A program made the position numbers and the translations under genes. Below are positions 9,457 through 17,643 of a stretch of 64,000 nucleotides of DNA, one piece after another. Under the pieces are notes generated by a model. That model ran no database searches and was not told the DNA's origin. It was given only the letters and a program-made list of their open reading frames with translations. Origin of the DNA: Chitinophaga silvisoli. GTDB lineage: Bacteria > Bacteroidota > Bacteroidia > Chitinophagales > Chitinophagaceae. How positions within the stretch are numbered: position 1 is the first letter of the stretch; each line of letters begins with the position of its first letter. The DNA lies in NCBI RefSeq assembly GCF_003412465.1, contig NZ_QTJV01000004.1:372001-436000 (forward strand), in the 5' to 3' direction.

Positions 9457-9504
9457 ACCGACAAATTACTTATCGTAAGTAAAAGGTCCTTAAAACTAAT
9501 TAAC

Positions 9505-9951
9505 ATGCAAGTAATCTTAATACAAGACGTAGATAATCTGGGTCAGAAGAATGAAGTGGCTACCGTAAAAAACGGTTACGCCAGGAACTTCCTGATCCCA
9601 CAGAAATTTGCGGTAGAAGCATCTCCATCTAACATGAAGCAACTCCAGGAGCGCCTGAAAGTGCAGAAAGTAAAAGAAGAGAAAATGCTCGCCGAAATCG
9701 CTAAGGTGGTTGAAGTACTGAAGGCAGGCCCGGTAAAAATTGGTGCTAAAACCGGTACATCCGGTAAGATCTTTGGTAGCGTTACCGGTGTTCAGATCGC
9801 TCGTGCGATTAAAGAACAGAAAGGTTACGAAATCGACCGTCGCCGCATCCACATCCTGGATGATGTAAAAGAATTAGGTACATACAAAGCGAAACTGGAT
9901 TTCGGTAAAGGCAATGAAGCTGAACTGGAATTCGAAGTTGTAGCTGAGTAA
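9505..9951 (+). CDS. rplI: 50S ribosomal protein L9
   Basis: Large-subunit protein with an N-terminal rRNA-binding domain and a long connecting helix to a C-terminal domain. The 148 residues match the family. MQVILIQDVDNLGQKNEVATVKNGYARNFLIP is the typical N-terminal signature, residues 45-75 form the charged helix, and GKIFGSVTGVQIARAI marks the C-terminal domain. ATG at 9505, 48 bp after rpsR. Last gene of the operon, followed by a strong intrinsic terminator. Confidence 0.97.
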   Translation: MQVILIQDVDNLGQKNEVATVKNGYARNFLIPQKFAVEASPSNMKQLQERLKVQKVKEEKMLAEIAKVVEVLKAGPVKIGAKTGTSGKIFGSVTGVQIARAIKEQKGYEIDRRRIHILDDVKELGTYKAKLDFGKGNEAELEFEVVAE

Positions 9952-9968
9952 GTCTTACATACTTCTAT

Positions 9969-10004
9969 AAAAAATCCCGGGCCCTAAAGCCCGGGATTTT
10001 TTTT
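9969..10004 (+). terminator. Intrinsic terminator of the rpsF-rpsR-rplI operon
   Basis: A 12-bp GC-rich stem, AAAATCCCGGGC (9971-9982) and GCCCGGGATTTT (9989-10000), has a 6-nt loop and a run of eight T. It lies about 20 bp after the rplI stop, a textbook rho-independent terminator. Confidence 0.95.
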
Positions 10005-10041
10005 ATACCCTGCCACATCTATCTATGGCACAATTTTCGTT

Positions 10042-10049
10042 TATATTTG
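10042..10049 (+). promoter_or_regulatory. Candidate -7 box for the lipoprotein gene
   Basis: TATATTTG matches TAnnTTTG exactly. It ends 9 bp before the ATG at 10059, so the transcript would be almost leaderless. No -33 TTG is seen at the standard spacing, so the assignment is tentative. Confidence 0.4.
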
Positions 10050-10058
10050 TTTCATCAT

Positions 10059-10793
10059 ATGAAACAGTACCTATCTTTATTAACCGCCGCAGTGATTTAT
10101 ACTGCCTGCCATCCAAGTGCCGCATCAAACAGCACTCCGACTGCCGAAACCGCCGTTGTCGCACCGGCATCCACCAATGAACGGCCAATCGATTCATTCC
10201 GCATTGCCAACAAACAATTCCTGGTATACAGCTTAGCAAAATCATCATTCGGTCCTGCGACCGAATTAGATTATGATAGCCTAGAAGGGCCACAGCTGAC
10301 CAAATATGCCGCTAAAGTGCAAAGGAAAGGTGATTCCCTCCTCTTCGTACTGAAGAATGGTAAGACTGCTGTACTGGCCAACGTTAAGCATCCGCCTATA
10401 GACGAGGATTATGCCGTATACTACTATGCCGGTTACCAGGAAGACCTGCAGCAACACCTCGCCTTTGGCAGCTATTATGAATCCAGCGATTTCCTGCTCG
10501 TCAATCCTGCTACAGGCAAGCAAACGCACATATGGGGTATTCCACACCTCTCACCAGATAAACAATTTGTACTCTGTCCTTCTTTCGACCTGGAAACTGG
10601 ATCCAACAATAATGGGTTTGAACTCTACAGTTACGAAAATGGAAATGTGAAATTGCTCGGAGAAACAGAGCTGCAACACTGGGGTCCTGGCCGTATAAAA
10701 TGGTTGGATGCCCATACTCTGGAAGCTGAATACCAGACCATAGATACTGCAATGACTATCCACACGAAACCCGTGAAGATAGTCATGCAATAA
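10059..10793 (+). CDS. Lipoprotein of unknown function
   Basis: I do not recognise a family. With the ATG at 10059 the protein has 244 residues and begins with a lipoprotein signal (MKQYLSLLTAAVIYTAC), so Cys17 is the likely lipidated residue and the protein is probably anchored to the periplasmic side of a membrane. A reading from the in-frame TTG at 10047 would add four residues that fall within a -7 promoter box, so I reject it. The mature part has no further obvious transmembrane segment. It contains aspartate/tyrosine-rich strands (DEDYAVYYYAGY; HLSPDKQFVLCPSFD) that would suit a beta-propeller or WD-like sheet fold, but this is a guess. It is convergent with the esterase gene, and a shared terminator lies between them. 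Confidence 0.7.
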   Translation: MKQYLSLLTAAVIYTACHPSAASNSTPTAETAVVAPASTNERPIDSFRIANKQFLVYSLAKSSFGPATELDYDSLEGPQLTKYAAKVQRKGDSLLFVLKNGKTAVLANVKHPPIDEDYAVYYYAGYQEDLQQHLAFGSYYESSDFLLVNPATGKQTHIWGIPHLSPDKQFVLCPSFDLETGSNNNGFELYSYENGNVKLLGETELQHWGPGRIKWLDAHTLEAEYQTIDTAMTIHTKPVKIVMQ

Positions 10794-10800
10794 AAACGGA

Positions 10801-10833
10801 AAGAGGTTGTATAAAAAGATACAACCTCTTTTT
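10801..10833. terminator. Terminator between convergent lipoprotein and esterase genes
   Basis: A perfect 12-bp stem, AAGAGGTTGTAT (10801-10812) and ATACAACCTCTT (10819-10830), has a 6-nt loop. On the plus strand it ends in TTTTT; on the minus strand the T run begins four bases later (TCCGTTTTT). It probably serves both converging genes, most efficiently the plus-strand lipoprotein. Confidence 0.8.
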
Positions 10834-11737
10834 ACTTCGTATACTTCGCGATGAAATTAAACATCTTATCCGCTGCATCATTCGCTACCTGCTCCGACGA
10901 ATACCCATGATAGCCATCGAAGGTATAGAATACATGATCTATCTTATGCTTCGACAAGGCACTGTCTAACTCCATACCCTGAGCTATCCTCACTAATGTA
11001 TCCAGCTTGCCATGCACCAGAAATGTCGGCGGACTATCTGAAGACACATAAGTAGCAGGACTACTCACCGCATAAATTTCCGGGTTCTCTGCAGGCGTAG
11101 CCCCCAGCACCAATTGCATCAACTCAGGTACACCGGAAGATCCCTCCTTATACATCCGCGCCAAATCGTAAGGCCCCCAGTTACTCACCACACACTTTAT
11201 ATGCTTTTGCTCATTGTGCTTATATGCAATCAGCGTAGTTAAATGCGCACCGGCACTGGCTCCTATCAGGGCTGAAGATGGCGATACCAGGAACGAATCT
11301 GCATGTGCATACATGTAATTCATTGCCGCTACCAAGTCCTCCTCTGCTGCCGGAAATTTATTCTTTCCATCTTTCACCAGGCGGTAATTAATATTTACAT
11401 AGGCAAATGCAGGCGAGAAAGTAGTATTCCTGAGCAGGCCTTCACAGGCAACCGTAAAATCACTTTTATCTCCACCCAACCATCCACCCCCATGTACAAA
11501 TACCATCAGGTGCGTACGCCTGGGCGACCTGCCCGCCGGCAGATAAATGTCCATCGTTTGTAAAGAATCATCCCCATAGTGTTGATTGAGTAAGATCAAC
11601 TCCTGCTTTGCACCAGGGCTCACTGCCAGCGTGGTATCCACAGGATTTGCCTGGGAAGCAGATTCATTTTTGCATGCAGGTAAAATGTATAAAAGGATAG
11701 CGCATGGTAATATCCTATTCCAGGAGCGAAACATCAT
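10832..11737 (-). CDS. Alpha/beta-hydrolase esterase, lipoprotein
   Basis: Predicted membrane-anchored carboxylesterase of the hormone-sensitive-lipase/BD-FAE-like alpha/beta hydrolase group, 301 residues. The N-terminus is a lipoprotein signal ending LPAC (Cys22). Catalytic features are complete: the HGGG oxyanion-hole motif at 81-84, the nucleophile elbow GASAG with Ser160, an acid in VHGKLD (Asp245) and the histidine in DGYHGYSS (His276). This set is typical of enzymes that deacylate small esters or acetylated sugars; the actual substrate is not readable. ATG at 11737. It is divergent from the small secreted protein at 11783, with only 45 bp between the starts, where I see no exact -7 box. 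Confidence 0.85.
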   Translation of the reverse strand: MMFRSWNRILPCAILLYILPACKNESASQANPVDTTLAVSPGAKQELILLNQHYGDDSLQTMDIYLPAGRSPRRTHLMVFVHGGGWLGGDKSDFTVACEGLLRNTTFSPAFAYVNINYRLVKDGKNKFPAAEEDLVAAMNYMYAHADSFLVSPSSALIGASAGAHLTTLIAYKHNEQKHIKCVVSNWGPYDLARMYKEGSSGVPELMQLVLGATPAENPEIYAVSSPATYVSSDSPPTFLVHGKLDTLVRIAQGMELDSALSKHKIDHVFYTFDGYHGYSSEQVANDAADKMFNFIAKYTK

Positions 11738-11782
11738 ATATAGACTAATAATTGCTGTAACTTCAAGTTAAAACCTGCTAAT

Positions 11783-12154
11783 ATGAAACATACCCTCCTG
11801 CTCTCATTTCTTTGCTGCATACTGACAATAACATCCTTTGCACAGGCCCCGATAACCAATGTAGAAGGTCATACCAATGCAATCATAGGTAAACTGACAA
11901 AGTCGCTTTCCCTCAAAGAAGATCAACAGACAAAACTGCGGGCATATATCTCCGAATTTATTACACAACGCAATACCGTTGTGGCCGAAACAAAAGCCAA
12001 CCCCAAAGCCTATGATGCTAAAATTAAAAGCATGCACAATGGCTTTTACAAAAAACTAAAAACAGCCATGACGACTGAGCAGTATGATAGCTTTCTACAG
12101 TTAAAACCTGCGGATAATGATCCGACAAACGTATTGTCCCAATTATATTACTAA
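11783..12154 (+). CDS. Small secreted protein of unknown function
   Basis: A 123-residue protein with a clear signal peptide (residues 1-20, ending TSFAQ). The mature part is helical and charged: KLTKSLSLKEDQQTKLRAYISEF, then KIKSMHNGFYKKLKTAMTTEQYDSFL. The pattern of a LxLxxDQxxKL helix followed by a second helix ending in MTxEQYxxF recalls Spy/CpxP-like LTxxQ periplasmic proteins, which occur in Bacteroidota as small 'Spy-like' proteins. That resemblance is by eye only. ATG at 11783. It stands alone between the divergent esterase and the convergent dipeptidase operon. Confidence 0.65.
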   Translation: MKHTLLLSFLCCILTITSFAQAPITNVEGHTNAIIGKLTKSLSLKEDQQTKLRAYISEFITQRNTVVAETKANPKAYDAKIKSMHNGFYKKLKTAMTTEQYDSFLQLKPADNDPTNVLSQLYY

Positions 12155-12158
12155 TAAC

Positions 12159-12190
12159 AAAAAGCCCTGCAGGATGTTCCCGCAGGGCTT
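12159..12190 (-). terminator. Terminator of the permease-Rid-dehydratase-dipeptidase operon
   Basis: A 9-bp stem, AAGCCCTGC (12162-12170) and GCAGGGCTT (12182-12190), has an 11-nt loop. Read on the reverse strand it is followed by TTTTTGTT. It lies 22 bp beyond the dipeptidase stop. On the plus strand the downstream sequence GATAATTTTT is weaker but may also stop the small secreted protein transcript. Confidence 0.8.
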
Positions 12191-12212
12191 GATAATTTTT
12201 GTTAATAGTTTG

Positions 12213-13286
12213 TTATGCTCCCCATGCTTTACGCAGGAATCTTAGCCAGTTGCCATGCATAATGTTTTCCACATCCTCATCTGAGTACCCCCTCTTCTTA
12301 AACAATGCAGGCAGCTTTTGCACATCTGCAATCGTCTCCAGGTCGTAAGGACACTGTTCCTTTCCAAAGGCACCATCCAGGTCTGAACCAATGCCTACAT
12401 GCAATGCATTGCCTGCCAGCTGACAGATATAATCCATATGATCTACCAGCTTTTCCAGGTTACAATCCATGCCCTTAGGGTCAGAAACGCCCCTTACCCA
12501 TCCGGGTACCATCATCCATGCATCCATTGCGCCGCCAATCACAGCACCACGTTTTACCAGTTCAAGGATCATCTCGTCGGCAAACTGGCGATTATGATTT
12601 ACCAGTTTACGCACGTTGTTATGGCTGGCCCATACATGTCCGTTGAAGTGCTCCATGGCTTCCCAGAAGCTGTCATCGCACAGATGCGTAGCGTCGAGAA
12701 TGATATTCAGGCGTTCCATTTCCTTCAGCAAAGCCCGGCCTTTTTCGCCCATATACCCTGTAGCATCCGTCCCTTGTGCATATCTGCCCGGGCCATAGTG
12801 AGCCGGGCCTACAGCACGCAGCCCATTGTTGTAGGCTCTTTCCAGGTAAGAGATGTCTACGATAGAATCAGCCCCTTCCAGGCTTAAGATATACCCAATA
12901 GCTTTGTTGTCTGTAGGTTGGCCATCATTCCAGTAAGCAAGATGCTTTTCCAGCGATGCCAGGTCAGTGATCGGAGTCAGTTCACCGGCTTCTTCCATCG
13001 CTTTGTACCATGCCAGCTGTCCCTGTGTCTGCGCCCAGGCCTGCTCCGGCGAAAACCAACCAGGCAGCGGGTTGTCAGGTGCCACAAAACGGGCTATCTG
13101 GGTACCTACTACCAATCCTATATTTCCTTTGCGCAGCTCAGGAAAAGATACAACACCCTTAGCGCGGTCTGGTTTATCTGTGAGCCCTTCTTCTATCTTC
13201 CTGATGTCGTTGACAGGCAGGCGAAGATTACGGTTCCACTCCATCGCGTTCATGCTGAGATCCAGATGCGCGTCTATTGCAAACAT
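12213..13286 (-). CDS. Membrane dipeptidase, peptidase family M19
   Basis: Zinc dipeptidase of the renal-dipeptidase family, which cleaves dipeptides and often accepts a D-residue at the C-terminal position. Zinc ligands are visible: HxD at residues 7-9 (IDAHLD), a glutamate in LSLEGAD, histidine in LDATHLCDD, the ASHNNVR motif, and the aspartate in GIGSDLDGAFG. I start it at the ATG at 13286 (MFAIDAHLDL, 357 residues), because the longer reading to 13346 overlaps the upstream gene's coding end and adds no family sequence. No signal peptide follows this start, so the enzyme is probably cytoplasmic. It sits 20 bp behind the D-serine dehydratase-like gene as the last gene of the operon, suggesting that it releases D-amino acids from imported dipeptides (inference). 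Confidence 0.92.
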   Translation of the reverse strand: MFAIDAHLDLSMNAMEWNRNLRLPVNDIRKIEEGLTDKPDRAKGVVSFPELRKGNIGLVVGTQIARFVAPDNPLPGWFSPEQAWAQTQGQLAWYKAMEEAGELTPITDLASLEKHLAYWNDGQPTDNKAIGYILSLEGADSIVDISYLERAYNNGLRAVGPAHYGPGRYAQGTDATGYMGEKGRALLKEMERLNIILDATHLCDDSFWEAMEHFNGHVWASHNNVRKLVNHNRQFADEMILELVKRGAVIGGAMDAWMMVPGWVRGVSDPKGMDCNLEKLVDHMDYICQLAGNALHVGIGSDLDGAFGKEQCPYDLETIADVQKLPALFKKRGYSDEDVENIMHGNWLRFLRKAWGA

Positions 13287-13306
13287 GCTTATAATAGTTT
13301 TAAATT

Positions 13307-14410
13307 TCAGATCATGATCTTCCTGTCTCTCGCAACTACTTTCCATTGCGCAATACAGGTATTATTTTCTACAACGCCTACACGCTCATACAGGGCAACG
13401 GTAGGACATATGTGATAAGGTACGCCGTAGAATACAGTGCCTACAGGATACTGCATAGTATCAGCTACTTTCACAACCAGGTGTTCTTCACTCTGCGATA
13501 AAGGCGATGCTTCAGGTGCATTCAGGAATACCACCCTAGGCTGTGGGTTCTCGGCTGCGACTGACTTATGTCCCAGGTCAAGGCACAAACGTTCTCCGTC
13601 AATCACAGAGATCACTCTTGTTACCAATACTGCTGCATAGTCAAACTGCTGATCCGGCAAGTGTTGCTGATACCCCCAATCCCAGAAGATAAAAGTACCG
13701 GGACTACACTCCACCCCCTGCCTTTCGGCATGAATAGGAAATGTAGGTGAACCACCTGCCACAATACGTGGAGCAGGCAATCCGACATCTGTAATCATCT
13801 GTGCAAGGGCCGCTACAGGCTCATAGGCGGCATCGCATTTCTCTTTGCGCACAGCAAAGTCCACATCATGCAGGTGACCATCATAAGCGTGTAGTCCTAT
13901 CGGTGATAGCCCCGGCAGGTCCGCCAGTTCCTGGTATAATGCGAGTGCGCCTGAACCTGGCACAATGCCTGTCCTGTTCATCCCTACGTTCAGATCGAGA
14001 TACACAGGCAGCACTTTTTGCGCGGTAGCAAATTGTGCGGCGATAGCTACTGCCGAAGCAGCGTTGTCCACCAGGCAACTGTATTTTGTATCCGGGTATT
14101 GCTCTGTGAGTTCCAGCAATCTTCCAATCTTCGGCCCTACAGGCTGATAAGCGAGCAATACATCTTTTGCACCTGCCAGTCCAAGCATTTCAGCTTCGGC
14201 GATAGTGGCGCATTTAAATTTATGAATACCCTCTTCTATCATCAGCGCTGCGGCTTCTGTGATCTTGCTGGTTTTCACATGTGGGCGCAATCGCTGCACA
14301 TCCTTCACAGAAGCTTTCACTGCAAGGATATTGTCTCGCATACGCTCAGGATACACCAGCAATGCAGGTGAATCCACCGTGTTAATGTTGTGCAGTTCGT
14401 ACCAGTTCAT
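13307..14410 (-). CDS. D-serine dehydratase / D-threonine aldolase-like PLP enzyme
   Basis: Fold-type III PLP enzyme with an alanine-racemase-like barrel, 367 residues. The PLP lysine is Lys46 in HVKTSK, and the phosphate-binding segment AGGSPTFP follows. Near the C-terminus, YHICPTV gives His333 and Cys335. In family knowledge a His-x-Cys zinc pair is typical of eukaryotic-type D-serine dehydratases, whereas bacterial D-threonine aldolases use His-x-Asp. I therefore favour D-serine (or D-threonine) dehydratase, but 'D-TA family enzyme' is the safe name. The gene lies 6 bp after the Rid deaminase gene, whose product hydrolyses the enamine that such a dehydratase releases; this supports the dehydratase reading. 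Confidence 0.85.
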   Translation of the reverse strand: MNWYELHNINTVDSPALLVYPERMRDNILAVKASVKDVQRLRPHVKTSKITEAAALMIEEGIHKFKCATIAEAEMLGLAGAKDVLLAYQPVGPKIGRLLELTEQYPDTKYSCLVDNAASAVAIAAQFATAQKVLPVYLDLNVGMNRTGIVPGSGALALYQELADLPGLSPIGLHAYDGHLHDVDFAVRKEKCDAAYEPVAALAQMITDVGLPAPRIVAGGSPTFPIHAERQGVECSPGTFIFWDWGYQQHLPDQQFDYAAVLVTRVISVIDGERLCLDLGHKSVAAENPQPRVVFLNAPEASPLSQSEEHLVVKVADTMQYPVGTVFYGVPYHICPTVALYERVGVVENNTCIAQWKVVARDRKIMI

Positions 14411-14416
14411 AGCTGA

Positions 14417-14878
14417 TTATGCTAATTCAAATAATGCTTCGATTTCTACAGGAATATTGTCAGGCAGGGAACCCATACCGACAGCACTACGCACACCAAT
14501 CCCATTTTCTTCGCCCCAGATCTTTGCAAACAATTCACTCGCCCCATTGATCACGTAAGGATGACGACCAAAATCAGGTGTACAGTTCACCATACCCAAT
14601 ACCTTGATCACACGCTTCACCTTGTCCAGGCTACCCAGATTGGTAACGATGGTAGAAAGCATGGTCAGCGCTACTTGTCTGGCAGCCAGCTTACCCTTCT
14701 CAATATCCATGTCCTCACCAATACGGCCTATGATCAGGCTCTTATCGTCCTGTACAGGGCCATGGCCGGAGAGATACAGGTATTTGCCATCGATCAGGTA
14801 AGGTTTGTAAACACCTAATGGAGCAGGTGCTGGTGGTAATGTCAATCCTAATGCCTGGAAGTTTTCTGTTGCTGTCAT
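14417..14878 (-). CDS. Rid-family enamine/imine deaminase (YjgF/RidA-like)
   Basis: Small trimeric cytoplasmic protein of the YjgF/YER057c/UK114 family. Members hydrolyse reactive 2-aminoacrylate and related enamines or imines made by PLP dehydratases. At 153 residues it is somewhat longer than E. coli RidA (128) and fits the longer Rid subgroup. The signature near the C-terminus, VRSAVGMGSLPDNIPVEIEA, keeps the catalytic arginine (Arg130). The early LYLSGHGP segment matches the usual conserved strand. ATG at 14878. It sits 6 bp before the D-serine dehydratase-like gene and 92 bp after the permease gene. Confidence 0.9.
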   Translation of the reverse strand: MTATENFQALGLTLPPAPAPLGVYKPYLIDGKYLYLSGHGPVQDDKSLIIGRIGEDMDIEKGKLAARQVALTMLSTIVTNLGSLDKVKRVIKVLGMVNCTPDFGRHPYVINGASELFAKIWGEENGIGVRSAVGMGSLPDNIPVEIEALFELA

Positions 14879-14970
14879 TTCACTGAAAAATTTCTATAGT
14901 TATTAATTCGGTTTCCTATTCCTATTATAGCATCAATTTCCTTTTTTTATCCCTTTCAGGGTATTAAATT

Positions 14971-16284
14971 TTAATGTACGAATACACTTAATATCAAACA
15001 CCCTATCAGTCCGACCACACTCACAATCGTTTCCATCACGGACCAGGTCTTAAAGGTATCCTTGACTGTCAGGTTAAAGTACTCTTTAAACAACCAAAAC
15101 CCGCCATCGTTCACATGACTGAACATGAGGCTGCCCGCGCCTGTTGCCAAAACCATCAAACTGGGGTTTACCCCCAGCGTTCCCACCAGCGGTCCCAGCA
15201 TTGCAGCCGTCGTCAATCCGGCAATAGTAGCAGAGCCTACCGCCACTCTTACCAGGGCTGCCAGGCTCCAGGCCAGCAACAATGGATTCATATGAGTGCT
15301 CATCATACCCTGCGCTATAACATCGCTCACCTTGCTATCCATCAGCATTTGCGTCAGGGCACCGGAACCACCGATGATGAGGATGATAGGAGACACATCC
15401 TTGATCGATTCATCCAGCGATTTCATCACCGCCTTCATTTTCAATCCTCTCTTCAGGCCCAGTAAATAAATGCCATTCAATACGGCGAGCAGCATCACAA
15501 TGATGGGGTCTCCCAGCCAGTCTGCGATCTTCAATACAGGTCCTTCTGTAACTGTTAGTTTCACAATAGTTGTTCCAGCCAGCAGGATGACAGGTAGCAG
15601 GGCTGCAAACAGGCTCTCGGCCATGCCCGGCAGTTGCTCATCCGGAATCGGCGCTATATGAAACAAAGCAGCAGGTTCCTGTTGATAGCCTCTTAAGAAA
15701 CGGCTGAAAACAGGCCCTGCGCATATGATAGCAGGAATTGCCACCATCATTCCGTACATCAGGGTCATGCCCATATTCGCACCAAAAGCGCCTACCAGGG
15801 CAGTCGGCGATGGATGGGGCGGCAGGTAGCCATGTGTGACTGACAGTGATGCCAGCATAGGAATACCCAGGTACACCGCAGGCAGTTTTGTCCGAGCTGC
15901 CACCGTAAAGATCAGTGGCACCATGAGCACAAAACCAATATTATAAAACAAGGGAATGCCTACAATAAAACCCGTCAGCATCAGTGACCACTGAATATAC
16001 TTCCGGCCAAAGAGATGCATCAATCCATTTGCAATTCTTTGCGCCGCACCGCTCTCCGCCACCAGTTTACCCAGCATACTGCCAAATACAATGATGGTGA
16101 CCAGTCCACCCAGGGTCTTGCCAATACCGGTAGTAATAGATTGCGTAATTGTATTGATATCCATCTTCAGGGCTAAACCCATGAACAGACACACGACCAG
16201 GAAAGCTATGAATGTGTTGAGCCTAAACCCCGCTACCAGCAATACCAGCAGCAGGATTGACATAAGTACAATGATTAAAGCCAT
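14971..16284 (-). CDS. GntP-family gluconate/D-serine-type H+ symporter
   Basis: Inner-membrane secondary transporter with about 12 hydrophobic segments, 437 residues, as expected for the GntP family. Conserved stretches include GKTLGGLVTIIVFGSMLGKL, LYFNIGFVLMVPL-like FYNIGFVLMVPL, HPSPTALVGAFGANMGMTL and SHVNDGGFWLFKEYF. GntP members carry gluconate, related hexonates, glycerate or, in the case of DsdX, D-serine. Beside a D-serine dehydratase-like enzyme and a Rid deaminase, the DsdX-like option is attractive, but substrate cannot be read from sequence. ATG at 16284, only 37 bp after the MacB-like permease stop, so it may be co-transcribed with it. Confidence 0.88.
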   Translation of the reverse strand: MALIIVLMSILLLVLLVAGFRLNTFIAFLVVCLFMGLALKMDINTITQSITTGIGKTLGGLVTIIVFGSMLGKLVAESGAAQRIANGLMHLFGRKYIQWSLMLTGFIVGIPLFYNIGFVLMVPLIFTVAARTKLPAVYLGIPMLASLSVTHGYLPPHPSPTALVGAFGANMGMTLMYGMMVAIPAIICAGPVFSRFLRGYQQEPAALFHIAPIPDEQLPGMAESLFAALLPVILLAGTTIVKLTVTEGPVLKIADWLGDPIIVMLLAVLNGIYLLGLKRGLKMKAVMKSLDESIKDVSPIILIIGGSGALTQMLMDSKVSDVIAQGMMSTHMNPLLLAWSLAALVRVAVGSATIAGLTTAAMLGPLVGTLGVNPSLMVLATGAGSLMFSHVNDGGFWLFKEYFNLTVKDTFKTWSVMETIVSVVGLIGCLILSVFVH

Positions 16285-16321
16285 CGGAATTCTTTAGATG
16301 TTGGCGACTAAAAATATCTGG

Positions 16322-17596
16322 TTATTCATATCTGAGCGCAATAATAGGGTCGAGTTTAGAAGCCTTGATAGCGGGGAATATACCTGCCATTAAGCCTACA
16401 CCGGCACACAGGCTGATACCCATAAAGATCCAGAACCAGGGTATTACAAAACTGGTATGCATCAGGAGTGAAACCACATTGCCCACCAGCATGCCCAGCA
16501 GCACTCCAAGAGCACCTCCCATGACACTGATGATGATAGATTCGTACACAAACTGCCTGCGGATCACTGTTTTCGTTGCGCCCAGTGCCTTGTTCACACC
16601 AATTTCACGCGTACGCTCAGCTACAGAGACCAGCATGATATTCGTCAATCCTATTGCGGAGCCGAACAGGGTAATGATCCCGATCAGCGCAGCGGCACCT
16701 GCCACATATGCCAGGTTGCTAAACAACATTTCGCCTATACTGTCACTCTTGCTGATATAAAAATTTTCCTCTTCATTCACATGCAGATGCCTGATAATGC
16801 GGAATAGGCCGGTAGCCTCTCCTACTGCAGCATCCATATGGTTAATATCTTTTACAGAAACACCGATATTGTAGGTCATCGTGTTACCGCCAAATACTCT
16901 TCTCGTGTTCGTCACAGTGGTTACCACCACCTTGTCGGCACTCATAAATCCACTGTTCCCTTTCGTCTCCAGCAACCCGATCACCCTGTAGCGCACGTTC
17001 CCCACACGGATATTGCTGTTAATCACGTTTTTCATAGCATCTCCGAACAGCTTCTTTGCTACGTCTGTTCCCAATATAGCGACATTCCGCCCTGTTTCCA
17101 TATCCAATTGATTAAAGTTCCTGCCTTCTTTCAATTTATAGTTGGAAAAATCCAGGTAGTTTTCATCGCCACCTATTACCTGTATGTTTGGATTTGTTTT
17201 GCTGTCTCCCCTGTACACAGTTACTCCCCCACTTGCAGTCACAGATACACTCACTGTAGCAGGAAAAGAAAAACGTCTGCTAAAGTCTCTCGCTTCTACC
17301 CAGGTGATGGGGATATTGGCATTCGAAGTTTTTACTTTCTTCTTTTTCTTATCACTCTTTTTTGCATCCGGCCCATCCCCCATAAAGATGCGTAATGCCC
17401 TGTTCTGAATAGAGAAGCTGTTCGCCCCCATACTGGCAAAACTGCTATAAATACTGTTTTTCATGCTTTCAGTAGCAGTCAGAATACCTACCAGGGCCAT
17501 GATCCCAAAAGCGATAATGGAAATAGTAAGCCCTGCGCGTAATCTATTCGCGCTGACAGAACTGTAAGCAAGGGAAAATATGTCACGGAATTGCAT
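16322..17596 (-). CDS. MacB/FtsX-type ABC transporter permease without adjacent ATPase
   Basis: Inner-membrane permease of 424 residues with the MacB topology. One N-terminal transmembrane helix (about 20-42) is followed by a large periplasmic MacB_PCD-like domain (about 45-275) and three C-terminal helices in the FtsX domain. That domain carries AERTREIGVNKALGATK, the coupling-helix signature of the family. The periplasmic part has an unusual lysine cluster (KKSDKKKKKVKTS, near residues 79-91). No ATP-binding subunit lies nearby, so the partner must be encoded elsewhere. ATG at 17596. It is divergent from the LacI regulator with 47 bp between starts and stands upstream of the GntP gene. MacB-like permeases export lipids, lipoproteins, peptides or drugs; which applies here is unknown. 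Confidence 0.85.
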   Translation of the reverse strand: MQFRDIFSLAYSSVSANRLRAGLTISIIAFGIMALVGILTATESMKNSIYSSFASMGANSFSIQNRALRIFMGDGPDAKKSDKKKKKVKTSNANIPITWVEARDFSRRFSFPATVSVSVTASGGVTVYRGDSKTNPNIQVIGGDENYLDFSNYKLKEGRNFNQLDMETGRNVAILGTDVAKKLFGDAMKNVINSNIRVGNVRYRVIGLLETKGNSGFMSADKVVVTTVTNTRRVFGGNTMTYNIGVSVKDINHMDAAVGEATGLFRIIRHLHVNEEENFYISKSDSIGEMLFSNLAYVAGAAALIGIITLFGSAIGLTNIMLVSVAERTREIGVNKALGATKTVIRRQFVYESIIISVMGGALGVLLGMLVGNVVSLLMHTSFVIPWFWIFMGISLCAGVGLMAGIFPAIKASKLDPIIALRYE

Positions 17597-17643
17597 GATT
17601 TAAAGATAACAAAAAACATTTTTCCGCTATTTTTATTATATAA

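Noticed and set aside
13287..13346. N-terminal extension of the dipeptidase into the upstream gene
   Set aside because: The extension would overlap the end of the dehydratase gene and has no conserved residues; the ATG at 13286 gives the family-typical start.
13307..14410. Alanine racemase as the identity of the fold-III PLP enzyme
   Set aside because: It lacks the C-terminal beta domain and catalytic tyrosine of alanine racemases and instead has the His-x-Cys metal pair of the D-serine dehydratase/D-threonine aldolase family.
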